Assembly (NCBI RefSeq): GCF_900102745.1
Contig: NZ_FMZF01000005.1
Span: forward strand, 62,001 to 126,000
DNA length: 64,000 bases
DNA from: Geodermatophilus telluris
Lineage (GTDB): Bacteria; Actinomycetota; Actinomycetes; Mycobacteriales; Geodermatophilaceae
Reading direction: 5' to 3'
The translations under genes were made by a program, and so were the position numbers. Below are positions 49,331 to 59,366 of this stretch, one piece after another (position 1 is the first letter of the stretch; the number at the start of each line of letters is the position of its first letter). A model generated the notes under the pieces. That model ran no database searches, was not told the DNA's origin, and saw nothing but the letters and a program-made list of their open reading frames with translations.

Positions 49331-50665
49331 TCAGCGGGCGCGCCGGAGGATGGCCCGCAGCTTCGCCAGCCGCGCCCCGATCCCGGCCTCCGCGCCCCGG
49401 CCGGTGGGCCGGTAGTAGTCGCGCCCGACCAGCGCGTCGGGCGGGTACTGCTGCGGCACGATCCCCTCGGGCGCGTCGTGCGGGTACACGTAGGTCCTCC
49501 CGTGGCCCAGCTTCCCCGCCCCGCCGTAGTGGGCGTCGCGCAGTCCCGGCGGCACCGGTCCGCCGAGGCCGGCGCGGACGTCGGCCACCGACTCCGAGAT
49601 CGCCACGGTGACCGCGTTGGACTTCGGCGCGGTGGCCAGGTGGACGACGGCGTGCGCCAGCGGGAAGTGCCCCTCGGGCATGCCGATGAAGGCGACGGCG
49701 TCGGCCGCGGCGACGGCGGTCTGCAGTGCCGTGGGGTCGGCCATGCCGATGTCCTCGCTGGCGGAGATGACCAGGCGGCGGGCGATGAAGCGCGGGTCCT
49801 CCCCCGCCACGACCATGCGGGCCAGGTAGTGCAGCGCGGCGTCGACGTCGCTGCCCCGGATGGACTTGATCAGCGCGCTGGCGACGTCGTAGTGCATGTC
49901 GCCCTGGCGGTCGTAGCGCACGGCGGCCTGCGCGACCGCCGTCTCCAGGGTGGCGAGGTCGACCTCGGTCGCGCCGACCGCCCGCGCGGCGCCGGCGCCG
50001 GACTCCAGCGCGGTCAGCGCCTTGCGCCCGTCGCCGCCGGCGATGCGGACCAGGTGCTCCTCGGCCTCGGCGGACAGCGTCACCGCGCCGTCGAGGCCGC
50101 GGTCGCTGGTGAGCGCGCGGCGCAGGAGCGTGCGGACGTCGTCGTCGGACAGCGGCTGCAGCGCCAGCACGAGGCTGCGCGAGAGCAGCGGGCTGACCAC
50201 GGAGAAGAACGGGTTCTCGGTGGTGGCGGCGATCAGGCTGACGATCCGGTCCTCGACCGCCGACAGCAGGCTGTCCTGCTGGGTCTTGGAGAAGCGGTGC
50301 ACCTCGTCGATGAACAGCACGGTCCGCCGGCCGCCGTAGGTGAGCTCCCGCTTGGCGCTCTGGATGACCGCGCGGACCTCCTTGACGCCCGCGTCGAGCG
50401 CGGACAGCTGCACGAACTGCCGCTTGGTGGCCAGCGAGATGACGTGCGCCAGCGTCGTCTTCCCGGTGCCGGGCGGGCCGTAGAGGACCAGCGACATCGG
50501 CTCGTCGGCCTCGACCAGGCGGCGCAGCGGCGCCCGCGGGCCGAGCAGGTGCGACTGGCCGACGACCTCGTCGAGCGAGCGCGGGCGCATCCGCACCGCC
50601 AGCGGCGCGCCCGGGTCGACGGCCTCGCCCCCGGCCTCCACCGGCTCGTCGAACAGGCTCGTCAC
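49331..50665 (-). CDS. rarA: Replication-associated recombination protein RarA (MgsA)
   Basis: 444 residues. AAA+ ATPase with Walker [10 protein letters not shown] (near 64-72), Walker [11 protein letters not shown], sensor 1 AATTENPFF, then the RarA tetramerisation domain ([20 protein letters not shown] and YVYPHDAP). It acts at stalled replication forks and is related to clamp-loader subunits. GTG start lies eight bases after a TAGCGT box inside a 19-base palindrome, suggesting a leaderless mRNA. Confidence 0.94.
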   Translation of the reverse strand: MTSLFDEPVEAGGEAVDPGAPLAVRMRPRSLDEVVGQSHLLGPRAPLRRLVEADEPMSLVLYGPPGTGKTTLAHVISLATKRQFVQLSALDAGVKEVRAVIQSAKRELTYGGRRTVLFIDEVHRFSKTQQDSLLSAVEDRIVSLIAATTENPFFSVVSPLLSRSLVLALQPLSDDDVRTLLRRALTSDRGLDGAVTLSAEAEEHLVRIAGGDGRKALTALESGAGAARAVGATEVDLATLETAVAQAAVRYDRQGDMHYDVASALIKSIRGSDVDAALHYLARMVVAGEDPRFIARRLVISASEDIGMADPTALQTAVAAADAVAFIGMPEGHFPLAHAVVHLATAPKSNAVTVAISESVADVRAGLGGPVPPGLRDAHYGGAGKLGHGRTYVYPHDAPEGIVPQQYPPDALVGRDYYRPTGRGAEAGIGARLAKLRAILRRAR

Positions 50666-50683
50666 GGGTAGCGACGCTACCCG
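50665..50683. promoter_or_regulatory. 19-base palindrome between divergent rarA and aldo/keto reductase
   Basis: CGGGTAGCG-A-CGCTACCCG: nine-base perfect arms round one base. It overlaps the rarA start and contains, on the minus strand, TAGCGT at 50679-50674, a plausible -10 box ending eight bases before the rarA GTG. It could be an operator shared by both genes. Confidence 0.5.
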
Positions 50684-50700
50684 CGGGGCACGACACCCCC

Positions 50701-51558
50701 GTGCAGCAGCGACGCATCGGACACCAGACCGTCAGCGCCATCGGGCTCGGGGCGATGCCCCTGTCCACCAAGACCGACCGGCCGTCCCGCGAGGACGCCG
50801 TCGCCACCGTGCACGCCGCGCTCGACGCCGGCGTGACGCTCGTCGACACCGCGGACGCCTACGCCGCCGACGAGTCGGAGTTCGGGCACAACGAGTCGCT
50901 CGTGGCCGAGGCGCTCGCCTCCTACGGCGGCGACACCTCGGGCGTGCTGGTGGCGACCAAGGGCGGGCACACCCGGCAGGGCAGCGACTGGCTGCTCGAC
51001 GGGTCACCGGCCTACCTGCGGCGGGCCTGCGAGGCCTCGCTGCGGCGCCTCGGCGTGGACGCGATCGGGCTCTACCAGTTCCACCGGCCCGACCCCGACA
51101 CGCCGTGGGAGGAGTCGATGGGCGCGCTGCGGCAGCTCGCCGACGACGGGCTGGTGCGGATGGTCGGCGTCTCCAACGCCGACGTCGCGCAGATCGACGT
51201 CGCCCGCTCGATCGTGGGCCCGGCGCTGGTGAGCGTGCAGAACCAGTTCTCCCCCGGCTGGCGGTTCTCGGCCGACGAGGTGGCGCACTGCGCGGCGCAC
51301 GGGCTGGCGTTCCTGCCGTGGAGCCCGTTCGGCGGGGTCTCGGCGGCCGGGTCGCTGGAGGCCACCGCGCCGGCGTTCGCGGAGGTCGCCGCCGAGCTGG
51401 GCGTCTCGGTGTACCGGGTGACGCTGGCCTGGCACCTCGCGCAGGCCGACGTCGTCGTCCCGATCCCCGGCGCCTCGCGCCCGGCGTCCATCCAGGACTC
51501 CGCCGCCGCGGCCGACCTGGAGCTGACGCCCGAGCAGCTGGCCCGCCTCGACGGCTGA
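50701..51558 (+). CDS. Aldo/keto reductase
   Basis: 285 residues, TIM-barrel oxidoreductase. The catalytic tetrad appears as Asp and Tyr in [12 protein letters not shown], Lys in VATKGGH (near 84-90), and His in [15 protein letters not shown]-binding segment is [14 protein letters not shown] near the C-terminus. It would reduce an aldehyde or ketone in the cytosol; the substrate is unknown. GTG start with no clear ribosome site. Divergent from rarA. Confidence 0.88.
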   Translation: MQQRRIGHQTVSAIGLGAMPLSTKTDRPSREDAVATVHAALDAGVTLVDTADAYAADESEFGHNESLVAEALASYGGDTSGVLVATKGGHTRQGSDWLLDGSPAYLRRACEASLRRLGVDAIGLYQFHRPDPDTPWEESMGALRQLADDGLVRMVGVSNADVAQIDVARSIVGPALVSVQNQFSPGWRFSADEVAHCAAHGLAFLPWSPFGGVSAAGSLEATAPAFAEVAAELGVSVYRVTLAWHLAQADVVVPIPGASRPASIQDSAAAADLELTPEQLARLDG

Positions 51559-51571
51559 CGGGGCCCACGAA

Positions 51572-51625
51572 GCACTCGTTGCCGTCCGCGCCGGCGAGTC
51601 CTCGCGTGTCGGCGGCAACGAGTGC
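51572..51625. repeat. Palindromic repeat family C, copy 1 (left of the DUF559 gene)
   Basis: Arms GCACTCGTTGCCG (51572-51584) and CGGCAACGAGTGC (51613-51625) are exact complements, with a 28-base loop. It lies 18 bases beyond the stop of the minus-strand DUF559 gene. Copy 2 at 52607-52660 has the same 54-base length and arm spacing and matches at 44 of 54 positions, in the same orientation. Confidence 0.85.
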
Positions 51626-51643
51626 ACTCTCGCGCCGGGCGAC

Positions 51644-52519
51644 TCAGCCCACCGGGCGCCAGCCCCGGCTCAGCAGGGCCCGCCGGGTCCGCTCCACGAC
51701 GACCGCGGGGGCACCCAAGTGGCGCCGGGCGAAGCGCAGGACGAGCCACCCACCGGCCGCCATCAGGGAGTACCGGTCCACGTCGCGGTCGAACTGTCCG
51801 GGTTCGGCGTGGTGGCGCCCCTCGTACTCGACGGCGACCCGGTACCGGGCGTAGCCGAGGTCGGCGTGGGCGACCTCGCGGCCCCGGCGGTCGAGGACGG
51901 GGACCTGGACCTCTGGCACGGGCAGGTCGCTGGTGACCAGCCAGTACCGCAGCAGGCTCTCGGGTCGGGACATCGCCTGCCCGGAGAGGAGCGCGGCGCA
52001 CTCCCGGGCGCGGACGACGCCGCGGACGCCGCCGGCCCGGGCAAGCCGTCGCTCGAGCTGCGCCGCCGTCAGCTGCCCGCCGCGCAGGAGAGCGTCGCCG
52101 GTCGCGACCAGCTCCGCCGGCGGCAGCCGTGCCGCCAGGTCGAGGAAGGTCTGCGCACCGGACGTGACACGCAGACCGTGGACCTCGATCACGTCCTCGG
52201 CGTGCAGGTCCCGGACGTGGACGGTGAGCCCGCGCCGCCGCGGCAGCACCGGTCGAGGGCGCAGCACGACCTCGACCTCAGGTAGAGGTATGGAGTCGGT
52301 GCCCAGGAGCGCTCCGGCGGTGCTCAGGCCGAAGGCCGCATCCGGCGGCAGCACGTGGGTCCAGGCACTGCACCGGGTGACCAGGCCGTCGTCCGCCGCG
52401 CGCGAGACGTACAGACCCCGGGTCAGCCGGCGTCCGTCAGCGGCGACCTGCCGTCTCCGGACGCCGGCCCCGCGCGCTCGGGCCCACGTGTAGACCAGGG
52501 GCAGCTCGACGTCGTCCAC
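51644..52519 (-). CDS. DUF559-type endonuclease-like protein
   Basis: 291 residues. The N-terminal half resembles AbiEi-type antitoxin/winged-helix proteins (a short HTH-like start, then AAFGLSTAGALLG and HGLRVTSGAQTFLDLA). The C-terminal DUF559 domain is a Vsr-like PD-(D/E)xK fold: Asp in VAHADLGYARYRVAVEYEG with Glu-x-Glu, then RHHAEPGQFDRDVDRYSLM and VLRFARRHL. Such genes are abundant in actinobacteria and are not proven nucleases. This one is bracketed by two copies of repeat C, which suggests a mobile or repeat-associated unit. Confidence 0.72.
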   Translation of the reverse strand: MDDVELPLVYTWARARGAGVRRRQVAADGRRLTRGLYVSRAADDGLVTRCSAWTHVLPPDAAFGLSTAGALLGTDSIPLPEVEVVLRPRPVLPRRRGLTVHVRDLHAEDVIEVHGLRVTSGAQTFLDLAARLPPAELVATGDALLRGGQLTAAQLERRLARAGGVRGVVRARECAALLSGQAMSRPESLLRYWLVTSDLPVPEVQVPVLDRRGREVAHADLGYARYRVAVEYEGRHHAEPGQFDRDVDRYSLMAAGGWLVLRFARRHLGAPAVVVERTRRALLSRGWRPVG

Positions 52520-52606
52520 GCGCCGACCCTGCGGCGGTCGCGATCGGACGCGCGCCCCAGGCCGGGCGCTGTGGATCCCGTCCCTGCCTGTGGAACGGCC
52601 GAGCAT

Positions 52607-52660
52607 GCAGTCGTTCCCGTCCGGCTCGGCGTGTCCGCGCGCGTCGGCGGCAACCACTGC
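52607..52660. repeat. Palindromic repeat family C, copy 2 (right of the DUF559 gene)
   Basis: Arms 52607-52619 and 52648-52660 pair at 11 of 13 positions. It lies 88 bases upstream of the DUF559 start and 24 bases beyond the end of the next minus-strand gene. The similarity to copy 1 continues past the right arm into a CTCGC...CTCAG stretch that in both cases runs into a stop codon. Confidence 0.8.
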
Positions 52661-52683
52661 CTCCTCGCACCCAGGGCGGACGC

Positions 52684-53553
52684 TCAGTGGCGGCGGCCGT
52701 CGCGCAGGACCGCGAGGAACACCGCGCCGACGACGGCGGCCGTCCACGGCCACCAGTCCCGGGCGGCGGGCGAGGACGCCAGCCCGAACACCTGCCAGGC
52801 CCCGCTCAGCGCGTCGCCGAGGGTCGCCGGGAGGCCGGTGCCCGGGCGCAGCAGCGGCTCCAACCACCCGACCGCGGTGAGCGCCGGTCCCGTGGTCCAG
52901 GCGAGGAGCACCACCACCGGCCACGCCGCCAGCCGCCCGCGGGGCCGCACGCCGACCACCACCAGCGCCGCGGCCAGCACCAGTGCCTGCAGCCAGACGA
53001 GCGCGGTCCCCAGCGGGGCGGACCACAGCGCCTGTGGCGCGAGGAGGGACAGCCACGGCACGACGACCCCCGCGAGCACCCCGCGGGCCACGCCCACCCC
53101 GACCGGTCCCGCGACCACCAGCGAGCCGACGCCCCAGCCCAGCACCCCGAGGACGGCGGTCAGCGCGGCGAGCCCGGCGAGCACCCGCGGGTCGGCGTCG
53201 AAACCCGACCCGGCACCGGAGGCGGCCACCGACTGCCCCACGGTGACCGCGATCGCCACCGCGGTGCCGCAGCCGGTGGCCAGCAGGGCGGTCCCGCGCC
53301 GCGCCGCGGGCACCAGCCGGGCGAGGCTCCCCGCGAGCAGGCCGCCGACGACCGCCCCCAGCACGAGCGCGGTCAGCTGCCCCGCCCGCAGCGGCAGCAC
53401 GATCGGCGCCGCGCGGCCCGCGCCCTCCAGCAGCCAGGGCGCGAACCCCGCGAGCCAGGCCGGCGGGGCGAACAGGGCCGGCGCCCAGACCGGCAGCCGC
53501 CACCGGTCGCCGGCCGGGGCGGCCGGGGTCGCGGACAGTGCGGACGTCGGCAC
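52684..53553 (-). CDS. Hypothetical integral membrane protein
   Basis: 289 residues with about eight hydrophobic helices, for example at 18-38, 50-73, 85-105, 120-140, 150-172, 182-205 and 262-280. No recognised family motif; Ala/Val/Leu-rich throughout, which makes distant similarity hard to judge. GTG 53553 is used because TACGTT, a -10-like box, ends seven bases before it; TTG 53562 is an alternative. It is followed by repeat C copy 2. Confidence 0.65.
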   Translation of the reverse strand: MPTSALSATPAAPAGDRWRLPVWAPALFAPPAWLAGFAPWLLEGAGRAAPIVLPLRAGQLTALVLGAVVGGLLAGSLARLVPAARRGTALLATGCGTAVAIAVTVGQSVAASGAGSGFDADPRVLAGLAALTAVLGVLGWGVGSLVVAGPVGVGVARGVLAGVVVPWLSLLAPQALWSAPLGTALVWLQALVLAAALVVVGVRPRGRLAAWPVVVLLAWTTGPALTAVGWLEPLLRPGTGLPATLGDALSGAWQVFGLASSPAARDWWPWTAAVVGAVFLAVLRDGRRH

Positions 53554-53560
53554 GGACGGC

Positions 53561-53566
53561 AACGTA
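53561..53566 (-). promoter_or_regulatory. Putative -10 box of a leaderless promoter
   Basis: TACGTT on the minus strand, seven bases before GTG 53553; same geometry as the boxes at 1320, 17979 and 50674. No ribosome-binding site in between. Confidence 0.4.
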
Positions 53567-53606
53567 ACGCGCCCGCGCCCGCCCGGTGGGCGACGCGGCC
53601 GCGGCC

Positions 53607-55382
53607 TCAGCCGGTGGGGTCGGTGGGCCCGGGCGCGCCGGGCTCACCGGGCAGCGGGGGCTCCTCGGCCACCGCGTCGATCCCGGCCTCCTTGCGCTGT
53701 GCGTCGGTGATCGGCGTCGGCGCACCGGTCAGCGGGTCGTAGCCGGCCCCGGTCTTCGGGAACGCGATGACCTCGCGGATCGAGTCGACACCGGCCAGCA
53801 GCGCGGTGAGCCGGTCCCAGCCGAGCGCCGCGCCGGCGTGCGGCGGCGGGCCGTAGGCGAACGCCTCGAGAAAGAAGCCGAACCGCTCGCGGGCCTCCTC
53901 GCGCGACATGCCGAGGGTCTCGAACACCCGCTCCTGCAGCTCGGGGTCGGCGATCCGGACCGAGCCGCTGGCCAGCTCGTTGCCGTTGACCACGAGGTCG
54001 TAGGCGTCGGACAGCGCGCCGGCCTTGTCCTCGGCGAAGCGCTCCCGCCACTCCGGGGTGGGCGAGGTGAACGGGTGGTGCATGAAGGTCCAGTCGCCGT
54101 CCTCGGTCTCCTCGAACATCGGGAAGTCGACGACGAACAGGAACGACCAGGACCCCGGCTCGATGAGCTCCAGCCGCCGGGCGATCTCGTTGCGGGCGGC
54201 GCCGAGCAGCTCCTGCGACGAGCGGCGCGGGCCCGCGGCGAAGAACACGCAGTCACCGGGCGCGGCGCCCACGGCCTCGACCAGCCCCGCGCGCTCGGCG
54301 TCGGAGACGTTCTTGGCCACCGGCCCGCCGAGGGAGCCGTCCTCGGCGACCGTCACGTAGGCCAGCCCGCGGTAGCCGCGCGAGCGGGCCCAGTCCTGCC
54401 AGGCGTCGAAGGCCCGCCGCGGCTGCGACCCGCCGCCGGGCATGACGACGGCGCCGACGTAGGGCGCCTGGAACACCCGGAACGGGGTGTCGGCGAAGAA
54501 CTCCGTCAGCTCGGTGAGCTCGATGCCGAACCGCAGGTCGGGCTTGTCCGACCCGAAGCGGTCCATCGCCTCGCGGTAGGTCATCCGCGGGATCTCGGGC
54601 ACGTCGTAGGAGGCCAGTTCGCGCCACAGGGCGCGCACGACGTCCTCGACGATCGCCAGCACGTCGTCGCGCTCGACGAAGCTCATCTCGAAGTCGAGCT
54701 GGGTGAACTCCGGCTGCCGGTCGGCGCGGAAGTCCTCGTCGCGGAAGCAGCGGGCGATCTGGTAGTAGCGCTCCAGCCCGCCGATCATCAGCAGCTGCTT
54801 GAACAGCTGCGGCGACTGCGGCAGCGCGTACCACTTGCCCGGCTGCAGCCGCACCGGCACGAGGAAGTCGCGGGCGCCCTCGGGCGTGGAGCGGGTGAGG
54901 TCGGGCGTCTCCACCTCGGTGAAGCCGTGCCCGGCCATGACCCCGCGGGCGATCCGGTTGACCTCGCTGCGCAGCCGCAGGATGCGGGCCGGCCCCTGCC
55001 GGCGCAGGTCGAGGTAGCGGTACTTGTAGCGGACGTCGTCGCTGGCCGCCTGGTCGGTCTCGATCGGGAACGGCAGCGGCGCCGCCGGCGAGAGCACCCG
55101 CAGCTCGGTGGCGGCGACCTCGATCCCGCCGGTGGGCAGCTCGGGGTTGTCGTTGCCCGCCGGGCGCTGCCGCACCTCCCCGGTCACCAGCACGCAGAAC
55201 TCGTTGCGCAGCGCGTGCGCCTCCTCCTCGCGGACGACGACCTGGACGTAGCCCGAGGCGTCGCGCAGGTCGACGAAGACGACGCCGCCGTGGTCGCGCC
55301 GGCGGGCCACCCAGCCGGCGAGGGTGACGGGAGAACCGGCGTCGGACACGCGCAGCGTGCCGGCGTCGTGGGTGCGGAGCAC
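53607..55382 (-). CDS. aspS: Aspartyl-tRNA synthetase (bacterial type)
   Basis: 591 residues. N-terminal OB anticodon domain (1-105), class II catalytic core with motif 2 ([21 protein letters not shown] near 215-235) and motif 3 ([15 protein letters not shown] near 530-544), and the bacterial GAD insertion domain (about 290-420). It charges tRNA-Asp; whether it is also active on tRNA-Asn cannot be told here. GTG start, 25 bases from the reductase stop upstream. Confidence 0.97.
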   Translation of the reverse strand: MLRTHDAGTLRVSDAGSPVTLAGWVARRRDHGGVVFVDLRDASGYVQVVVREEEAHALRNEFCVLVTGEVRQRPAGNDNPELPTGGIEVAATELRVLSPAAPLPFPIETDQAASDDVRYKYRYLDLRRQGPARILRLRSEVNRIARGVMAGHGFTEVETPDLTRSTPEGARDFLVPVRLQPGKWYALPQSPQLFKQLLMIGGLERYYQIARCFRDEDFRADRQPEFTQLDFEMSFVERDDVLAIVEDVVRALWRELASYDVPEIPRMTYREAMDRFGSDKPDLRFGIELTELTEFFADTPFRVFQAPYVGAVVMPGGGSQPRRAFDAWQDWARSRGYRGLAYVTVAEDGSLGGPVAKNVSDAERAGLVEAVGAAPGDCVFFAAGPRRSSQELLGAARNEIARRLELIEPGSWSFLFVVDFPMFEETEDGDWTFMHHPFTSPTPEWRERFAEDKAGALSDAYDLVVNGNELASGSVRIADPELQERVFETLGMSREEARERFGFFLEAFAYGPPPHAGAALGWDRLTALLAGVDSIREVIAFPKTGAGYDPLTGAPTPITDAQRKEAGIDAVAEEPPLPGEPGAPGPTDPTG

Positions 55383-55407
55383 TAGAGGGCCTCTCTCGGG
55401 GGGTGGG

Positions 55408-56388
55408 TCACCAGCGGTCGTGCACGTGCTGCCGGATGCGCTCGTCGTAGAGCCGCTCGAGGTCGGCCAGCTCGCCGTCGGTCAGCGGCGGGAGGCCGGC
55501 GGCCGCGACGTTGCCCCGGACCTGGCCGACGCCGCTGGCACCGGGGATGACCGACGTGACGCCGGGCTGCTGGACCACCCAGCGCAGCGCGACCTGGGCG
55601 GGCGGGCGGTCGCCGCAGATCCCGACGAACTCGCGGGCCGCGGCGACGCCGACGTCGTAGGGCACGCCGGCGAAGGTCTCACCGACGTCGAAGGCCTCGC
55701 CGTGGCGGTTGAAGTTCCGGTGGTCGTCGGCGCCGAACGTCGTCGACTCGGTGAAGCGCCCGGTCAGCAGGCCGCTGGCCAGCGGGACACGGGCCAGGAC
55801 GCCGACGCCGCGCGCGGCCGCGGTCGGCAGCAGCTCCTCCAGCGGCTTGCGCCGGAAGACGTTCAGGATCACCTGGATCGACTGCACGCCCGGGTGCTCG
55901 AGCGCGGTCAGCCCCTCGGCGACGGTCTCCACCGAGACGCCGTAGGCGGCGATCGCGCCGTCGTCCACCATCGCGTCGAGGGCGTCGTACACCCGCTGGT
56001 CGGAGTAGACCGCCGTCGGCGGGCAGTGCAGCTGCACCAGGTCGAGGGTGTCGACGCCGAGGTTGCGCCGCGACCGGTCGACCCAGGCCCGCAGGTTCTC
56101 CGGGGTGTACTGCGCGGCCTCGAACGGGTCGGCGCGGCGGCCGGCCTTGGTGGCCACGAACGGCCGCTCCGACCGGGCGGCGAGCGCCTTGCGGATGCGC
56201 TCCTCGCTGCGCCCGTCGCCGTAGACGTCGGCGGTGTCGAGCAGCGTCACGCCGGCGTCGAGCGCGGCGTCGAGCACGCCGGCCGCCGTCTCCTCGTCGA
56301 CCTCGCCCCAGTCGCCGCCGAGCTGCCAGGTGCCCAGGCCGACGACGGACACCTCCGCACCGGTCCGCCCCAGGGGTCGGGTCTCCAT
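55408..56388 (-). CDS. Aldo/keto reductase
   Basis: 326 residues with [22 protein letters not shown] at the N-terminus (seen as two overlapping windows), tetrad residues in [11 protein letters not shown] (Asp, Tyr), VATKAGR (Lys) and VQLHCPP (His), and cofactor segment [14 protein letters not shown]. It is of the AKR11/12 bacterial kind and is unrelated in sequence detail to the reductase at 50701. ATG overlaps the hisS stop (TGATG), so it is translated with hisS; the reason for this pairing is not evident. Confidence 0.88.
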   Translation of the reverse strand: METRPLGRTGAEVSVVGLGTWQLGGDWGEVDEETAAGVLDAALDAGVTLLDTADVYGDGRSEERIRKALAARSERPFVATKAGRRADPFEAAQYTPENLRAWVDRSRRNLGVDTLDLVQLHCPPTAVYSDQRVYDALDAMVDDGAIAAYGVSVETVAEGLTALEHPGVQSIQVILNVFRRKPLEELLPTAAARGVGVLARVPLASGLLTGRFTESTTFGADDHRNFNRHGEAFDVGETFAGVPYDVGVAAAREFVGICGDRPPAQVALRWVVQQPGVTSVIPGASGVGQVRGNVAAAGLPPLTDGELADLERLYDERIRQHVHDRW

Positions 56389-57641
56389 CACGCACTCACC
56401 GCCGTCCGCAGCGCCTCGAACAGGTCGCCCACGGGGACGGCGCGCTGCTCCCCCGTGCGCAGGTCCTTCAGCTGGCCGACGCCGTCGGCCAGGTCCCGCT
56501 CGCCGATCACCACCGCGTGCGACGCGCCGGAGCGGTCGGCGGCCTTCATCGCGCCCTTGAGCCGCAGGTCGCCGTAGACGGTGTCGGCCGACACCCCGGC
56601 CCCGCGCAGCTGCCCGACCAGCCGCACCGCCAGCCGCTTGGCCTCCGTACCCAGCGGGACGACGAACGCCTGCACCCCGCCGGTCGCGGCGACGTCGAGG
56701 CCCTCGGCCTGCACCGCCAGCAGGGTGCGGTCGACCCCGACGGCGTACCCGATGCCGCTCACGTCCGGTCCGCCGAGCGCCGCGGACAGCCCGTCGTAGC
56801 GGCCGCCGCCGCCGATCGCCGACTGCGCGCCGAGGCCGTGGTGCACGAATTCGAACGTCGTCTTCGTGTAGTAGTCCAGCCCGCGCACCAGCCGGGGGGC
56901 CTCGGTCCAGGTCACGCCGAGGTCGGTGAGGTGCTGCCGGACGGCGTCGTAGTGCGCCCTCGTGGTGTCCGACAGGTGGTCGACCATCAGCGGCGCGTCG
57001 TCGAGCTGGGCCTGCACCTCGGGGCGCTTGTCGTCGAGCACCCGCAGCGGGTTGATCGCCGCCCGGCGTCGGGTCTCCTCGTCGAGGTCGAGCTTCTCCA
57101 GGTGGGCGACGAGCAGCTCGCGGTACTGCGGCCGGCAGGTGGCGTCGCCCAGCGAGGTGAGCAGCAGCTCGAAGTCGGTGAGCCCGAGGTCGCGGAAGCC
57201 CTGCACGCCCAGCGCCACGACCTCGGCGTCCAGCGCGGGGTCGTCGACGCCGAGGGCCTCCATGTCGACCTGGGTGAAGTGCCGGTAGCGGCCGGCCTGC
57301 GGCCGCTCGTAGCGGAACGCCGAGCCCACGGTCCACAGCTTCACCGGCAGCGCGCCGGTGTGCAGCCGGTGCTCGATGAACGCGCGCATCAGCCCGGCGG
57401 TGAGCTCGGGGCGCAGCGTCAGCGACCGGCCACCGCGGTCGTCGAAGGTGTACATCTCCTTGGTCACGACGTCGGTGGACTCCCCGACGCCCCGGGAGAA
57501 GACCTCGGTGTGCTCGAACACCGGCGTCTCGACGTAGCCGTACCCGGCCCGCCGCAGCGGCGCGGTCAGGGTGTCGCGGACGGCGAGGAAGCGCGCCGAC
57601 TCCGGCGGCAGGACGTCGAAGGTGCCCTTCGGCGCGGTCAT
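56388..57641 (-). CDS. hisS: Histidyl-tRNA synthetase
   Basis: 417 residues. Class II motifs: [17 protein letters not shown] (motif 1-2 region), [18 protein letters not shown] (motif 2), and the histidine-specific [15 protein letters not shown] and [10 protein letters not shown]-terminal anticodon domain about 325-417. ATG 57641 is used; GTG 57650, which would overlap the upstream stop by four bases, is a fair alternative. Confidence 0.95.
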   Translation of the reverse strand: MTAPKGTFDVLPPESARFLAVRDTLTAPLRRAGYGYVETPVFEHTEVFSRGVGESTDVVTKEMYTFDDRGGRSLTLRPELTAGLMRAFIEHRLHTGALPVKLWTVGSAFRYERPQAGRYRHFTQVDMEALGVDDPALDAEVVALGVQGFRDLGLTDFELLLTSLGDATCRPQYRELLVAHLEKLDLDEETRRRAAINPLRVLDDKRPEVQAQLDDAPLMVDHLSDTTRAHYDAVRQHLTDLGVTWTEAPRLVRGLDYYTKTTFEFVHHGLGAQSAIGGGGRYDGLSAALGGPDVSGIGYAVGVDRTLLAVQAEGLDVAATGGVQAFVVPLGTEAKRLAVRLVGQLRGAGVSADTVYGDLRLKGAMKAADRSGASHAVVIGERDLADGVGQLKDLRTGEQRAVPVGDLFEALRTAVSA

Positions 57642-57646
57642 CCCGG

Positions 57647-58333
57647 TCACAGACCGCGTCCCCGGGGAGCCGCCGCGCCGGCCTCGGCCAGGTAGGGGTT
57701 GGTCGCCCGCTCGCGGCCGACGGTGGTGGCCGGGCCGTGGCCGGGCAGCACCACGGTCGCGTCGTCCAGCGGGAGCACGACGTCGCGCAGCGAGGCCAGC
57801 ATCGCCTCCCAGGAGCCGCCGGGCAGGTCCACCCGGCCCACCGACCCGGCGAAGAGCACGTCGCCGGCCAGCAGCCCGGGCGCCTCCCCCAGGTCGAGGG
57901 AGAACACCACCGATCCCTGCGTGTGCCCGGGCGCGTGCCGCACGGTCAGCTCCACCCCGGCCAGCGACAGGACGGCGCCGTCGTCGAGGGGGCGCACCAC
58001 CGACGGGTCGGGCAGCCGCAGGCCGGTGACCAGCGGCGCGAGCGCCGGCCCGTGCCAGCGGGCGGGGTCGGCCAGCATGCCGTTGTCGTCGGGGTGCAGG
58101 TAGGCCGGGATGTCGTAGCCCTCGCACACCGGCAGCACGGAGAAGGTGTGGTCGAGGTGGCCGTGGGTGAGCACCACCGCGACCGGCTTGAGACCGTCCT
58201 CGGCCAGCAGGCGGGCGAGCGGCTCGACGGCGTCCATGCCCGGGTCGACGACCACGCACTCGGCGCGCGGCCCGGAGGCGACGGCGTAGCAGTTGGTGCC
58301 GAAGGCGCCGGCCGGGAACGAGCGGATGAGCAC
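57647..58333 (-). CDS. MBL-fold metallo-hydrolase (glyoxalase II-like)
   Basis: 228 residues. The zinc motif THGHLDH is near 56-62, later His in HAPGHTQGS, Asp in LLAGDVLF and His in VLPGHGPAT complete the binuclear site. The fold is that of glyoxalase II/YcbL-type hydrolases, which cleave thioesters; the natural substrate is not known. A homolog directly upstream of hisS is common in actinobacteria. Confidence 0.88.
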   Translation of the reverse strand: MLIRSFPAGAFGTNCYAVASGPRAECVVVDPGMDAVEPLARLLAEDGLKPVAVVLTHGHLDHTFSVLPVCEGYDIPAYLHPDDNGMLADPARWHGPALAPLVTGLRLPDPSVVRPLDDGAVLSLAGVELTVRHAPGHTQGSVVFSLDLGEAPGLLAGDVLFAGSVGRVDLPGGSWEAMLASLRDVVLPLDDATVVLPGHGPATTVGRERATNPYLAEAGAAAPRGRGL

Positions 58334-58402
58334 CCGTGCAGGTTACGCGGGCGATCTCGGGCCCCTCCGGTCCGGCGACCGGGCCCGCTCAGGCGGCGCA
58401 CC

Positions 58403-58408
58403 TACACT
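58403..58408 (+). promoter_or_regulatory. Putative -10 box of the isomerase operon
   Basis: TACACT (TAnnnT type) with predicted initiation about 100 bases before the GTG at 58515; a GAGGAG ribosome site at 58497-58502 lies ten bases before that GTG. The G+C-rich leader between them can fold but no known riboswitch is recognised. Confidence 0.4.
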
Positions 58409-58514
58409 CGCGGCCGAGCAGCGGGGCACCGCGCGGCACGGCCCGGGACCGGGCAGCGGCGCCGCAGACCGAGGGCCCCGCCGAGCAGCCGCCCGTCCGA
58501 GGAGTGTCCGTCCC

Positions 58515-59366
58515 GTGCCGACCAACAAGCAGCGCCGCGTCGCCGCGCAGCGCCGTCTGCAGCGCCAGCTGGAGCGCCGTGCCGAGCTGGCCCGCCGGCG
58601 CCGCCGCAACCTGCTCGTCGTGGTGACCGTCCTCGCCGTGGTCCTGGTGGGCGGGGCGGTGGCGCTGGTCGCGGGCCTGGGCGGCGACGCCGACCCCAGC
58701 GCCGACGCCGCCACGAGCAGCAGCAGCAGCGCGCCCGCCGAGGCCACCGCCGCCCCGGCCACCACCAACGCCGACGGCACGGTGAGCTGCACCTACGCCC
58801 CCGACACCTCGGGCAACAGCAACCTCGTCGAGGCCGGCACACCGCCCGACCCGGCCGCCACCCCGGCCACCGGCACGGTCCCGGTGCTGATGAGCACCTC
58901 GCAGGGCGAGATCCCGCTGACCCTCGACCGGGCGAAGGCCCCCTGCGCGGCGGCCAGCTTCGCCTACCTGGCCCAGCAGCAGTTCTTCGACGGCAGCACC
59001 TGCCACCGCGAGGTGAACGCGGAGAGCTTCGGCGTCCTGCAGTGCGGCGACCCGACCGGCACCGGCCAGGGCGGCCCCACCTACAAGTTCGCCGAGGAGG
59101 TCACGCCGGAGACCACCTACCCGCGCGGCACCATCGCGATGGCCAACAGCGGCAGCCCGGGCTCCACCGGCAGCCAGTTCTTCCTCGTCTTCACCGACTC
59201 CCAGCTCCCGCCGGACTACACGGTCGTGGGCACGGTCGACGAGGCCGGGCTGGCCGTGCTCGACACGATCGCCGCGGCGGGCAACGACGGCTCCTTCGAG
59301 CCCAGCCCCGGTGGCGGCGCCCCGAACGTGCCGGTGACCATCGACACGATGACCGTCGTCGCGTGA
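58515..59366 (+). CDS. Membrane-anchored cyclophilin-type peptidyl-prolyl isomerase
   Basis: 283 residues. A very basic N-terminus with a coiled segment (QRRVAAQRRLQRQLERRAEL) precedes one membrane helix at about 35-57, then a Ser/Ala/Thr linker, and a cyclophilin domain (about 115-283) outside the membrane. Core motifs are FDGSTCHREV (normally FDGxxFHR), GGPTYKFAEE, GTIAMANSG and SQFFLVFTDS. It would assist folding of exported proteins. The same architecture is common in actinobacteria. Overlaps the following paralog by four bases. Confidence 0.88.
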   Translation: MPTNKQRRVAAQRRLQRQLERRAELARRRRRNLLVVVTVLAVVLVGGAVALVAGLGGDADPSADAATSSSSSAPAEATAAPATTNADGTVSCTYAPDTSGNSNLVEAGTPPDPAATPATGTVPVLMSTSQGEIPLTLDRAKAPCAAASFAYLAQQQFFDGSTCHREVNAESFGVLQCGDPTGTGQGGPTYKFAEEVTPETTYPRGTIAMANSGSPGSTGSQFFLVFTDSQLPPDYTVVGTVDEAGLAVLDTIAAAGNDGSFEPSPGGGAPNVPVTIDTMTVVA

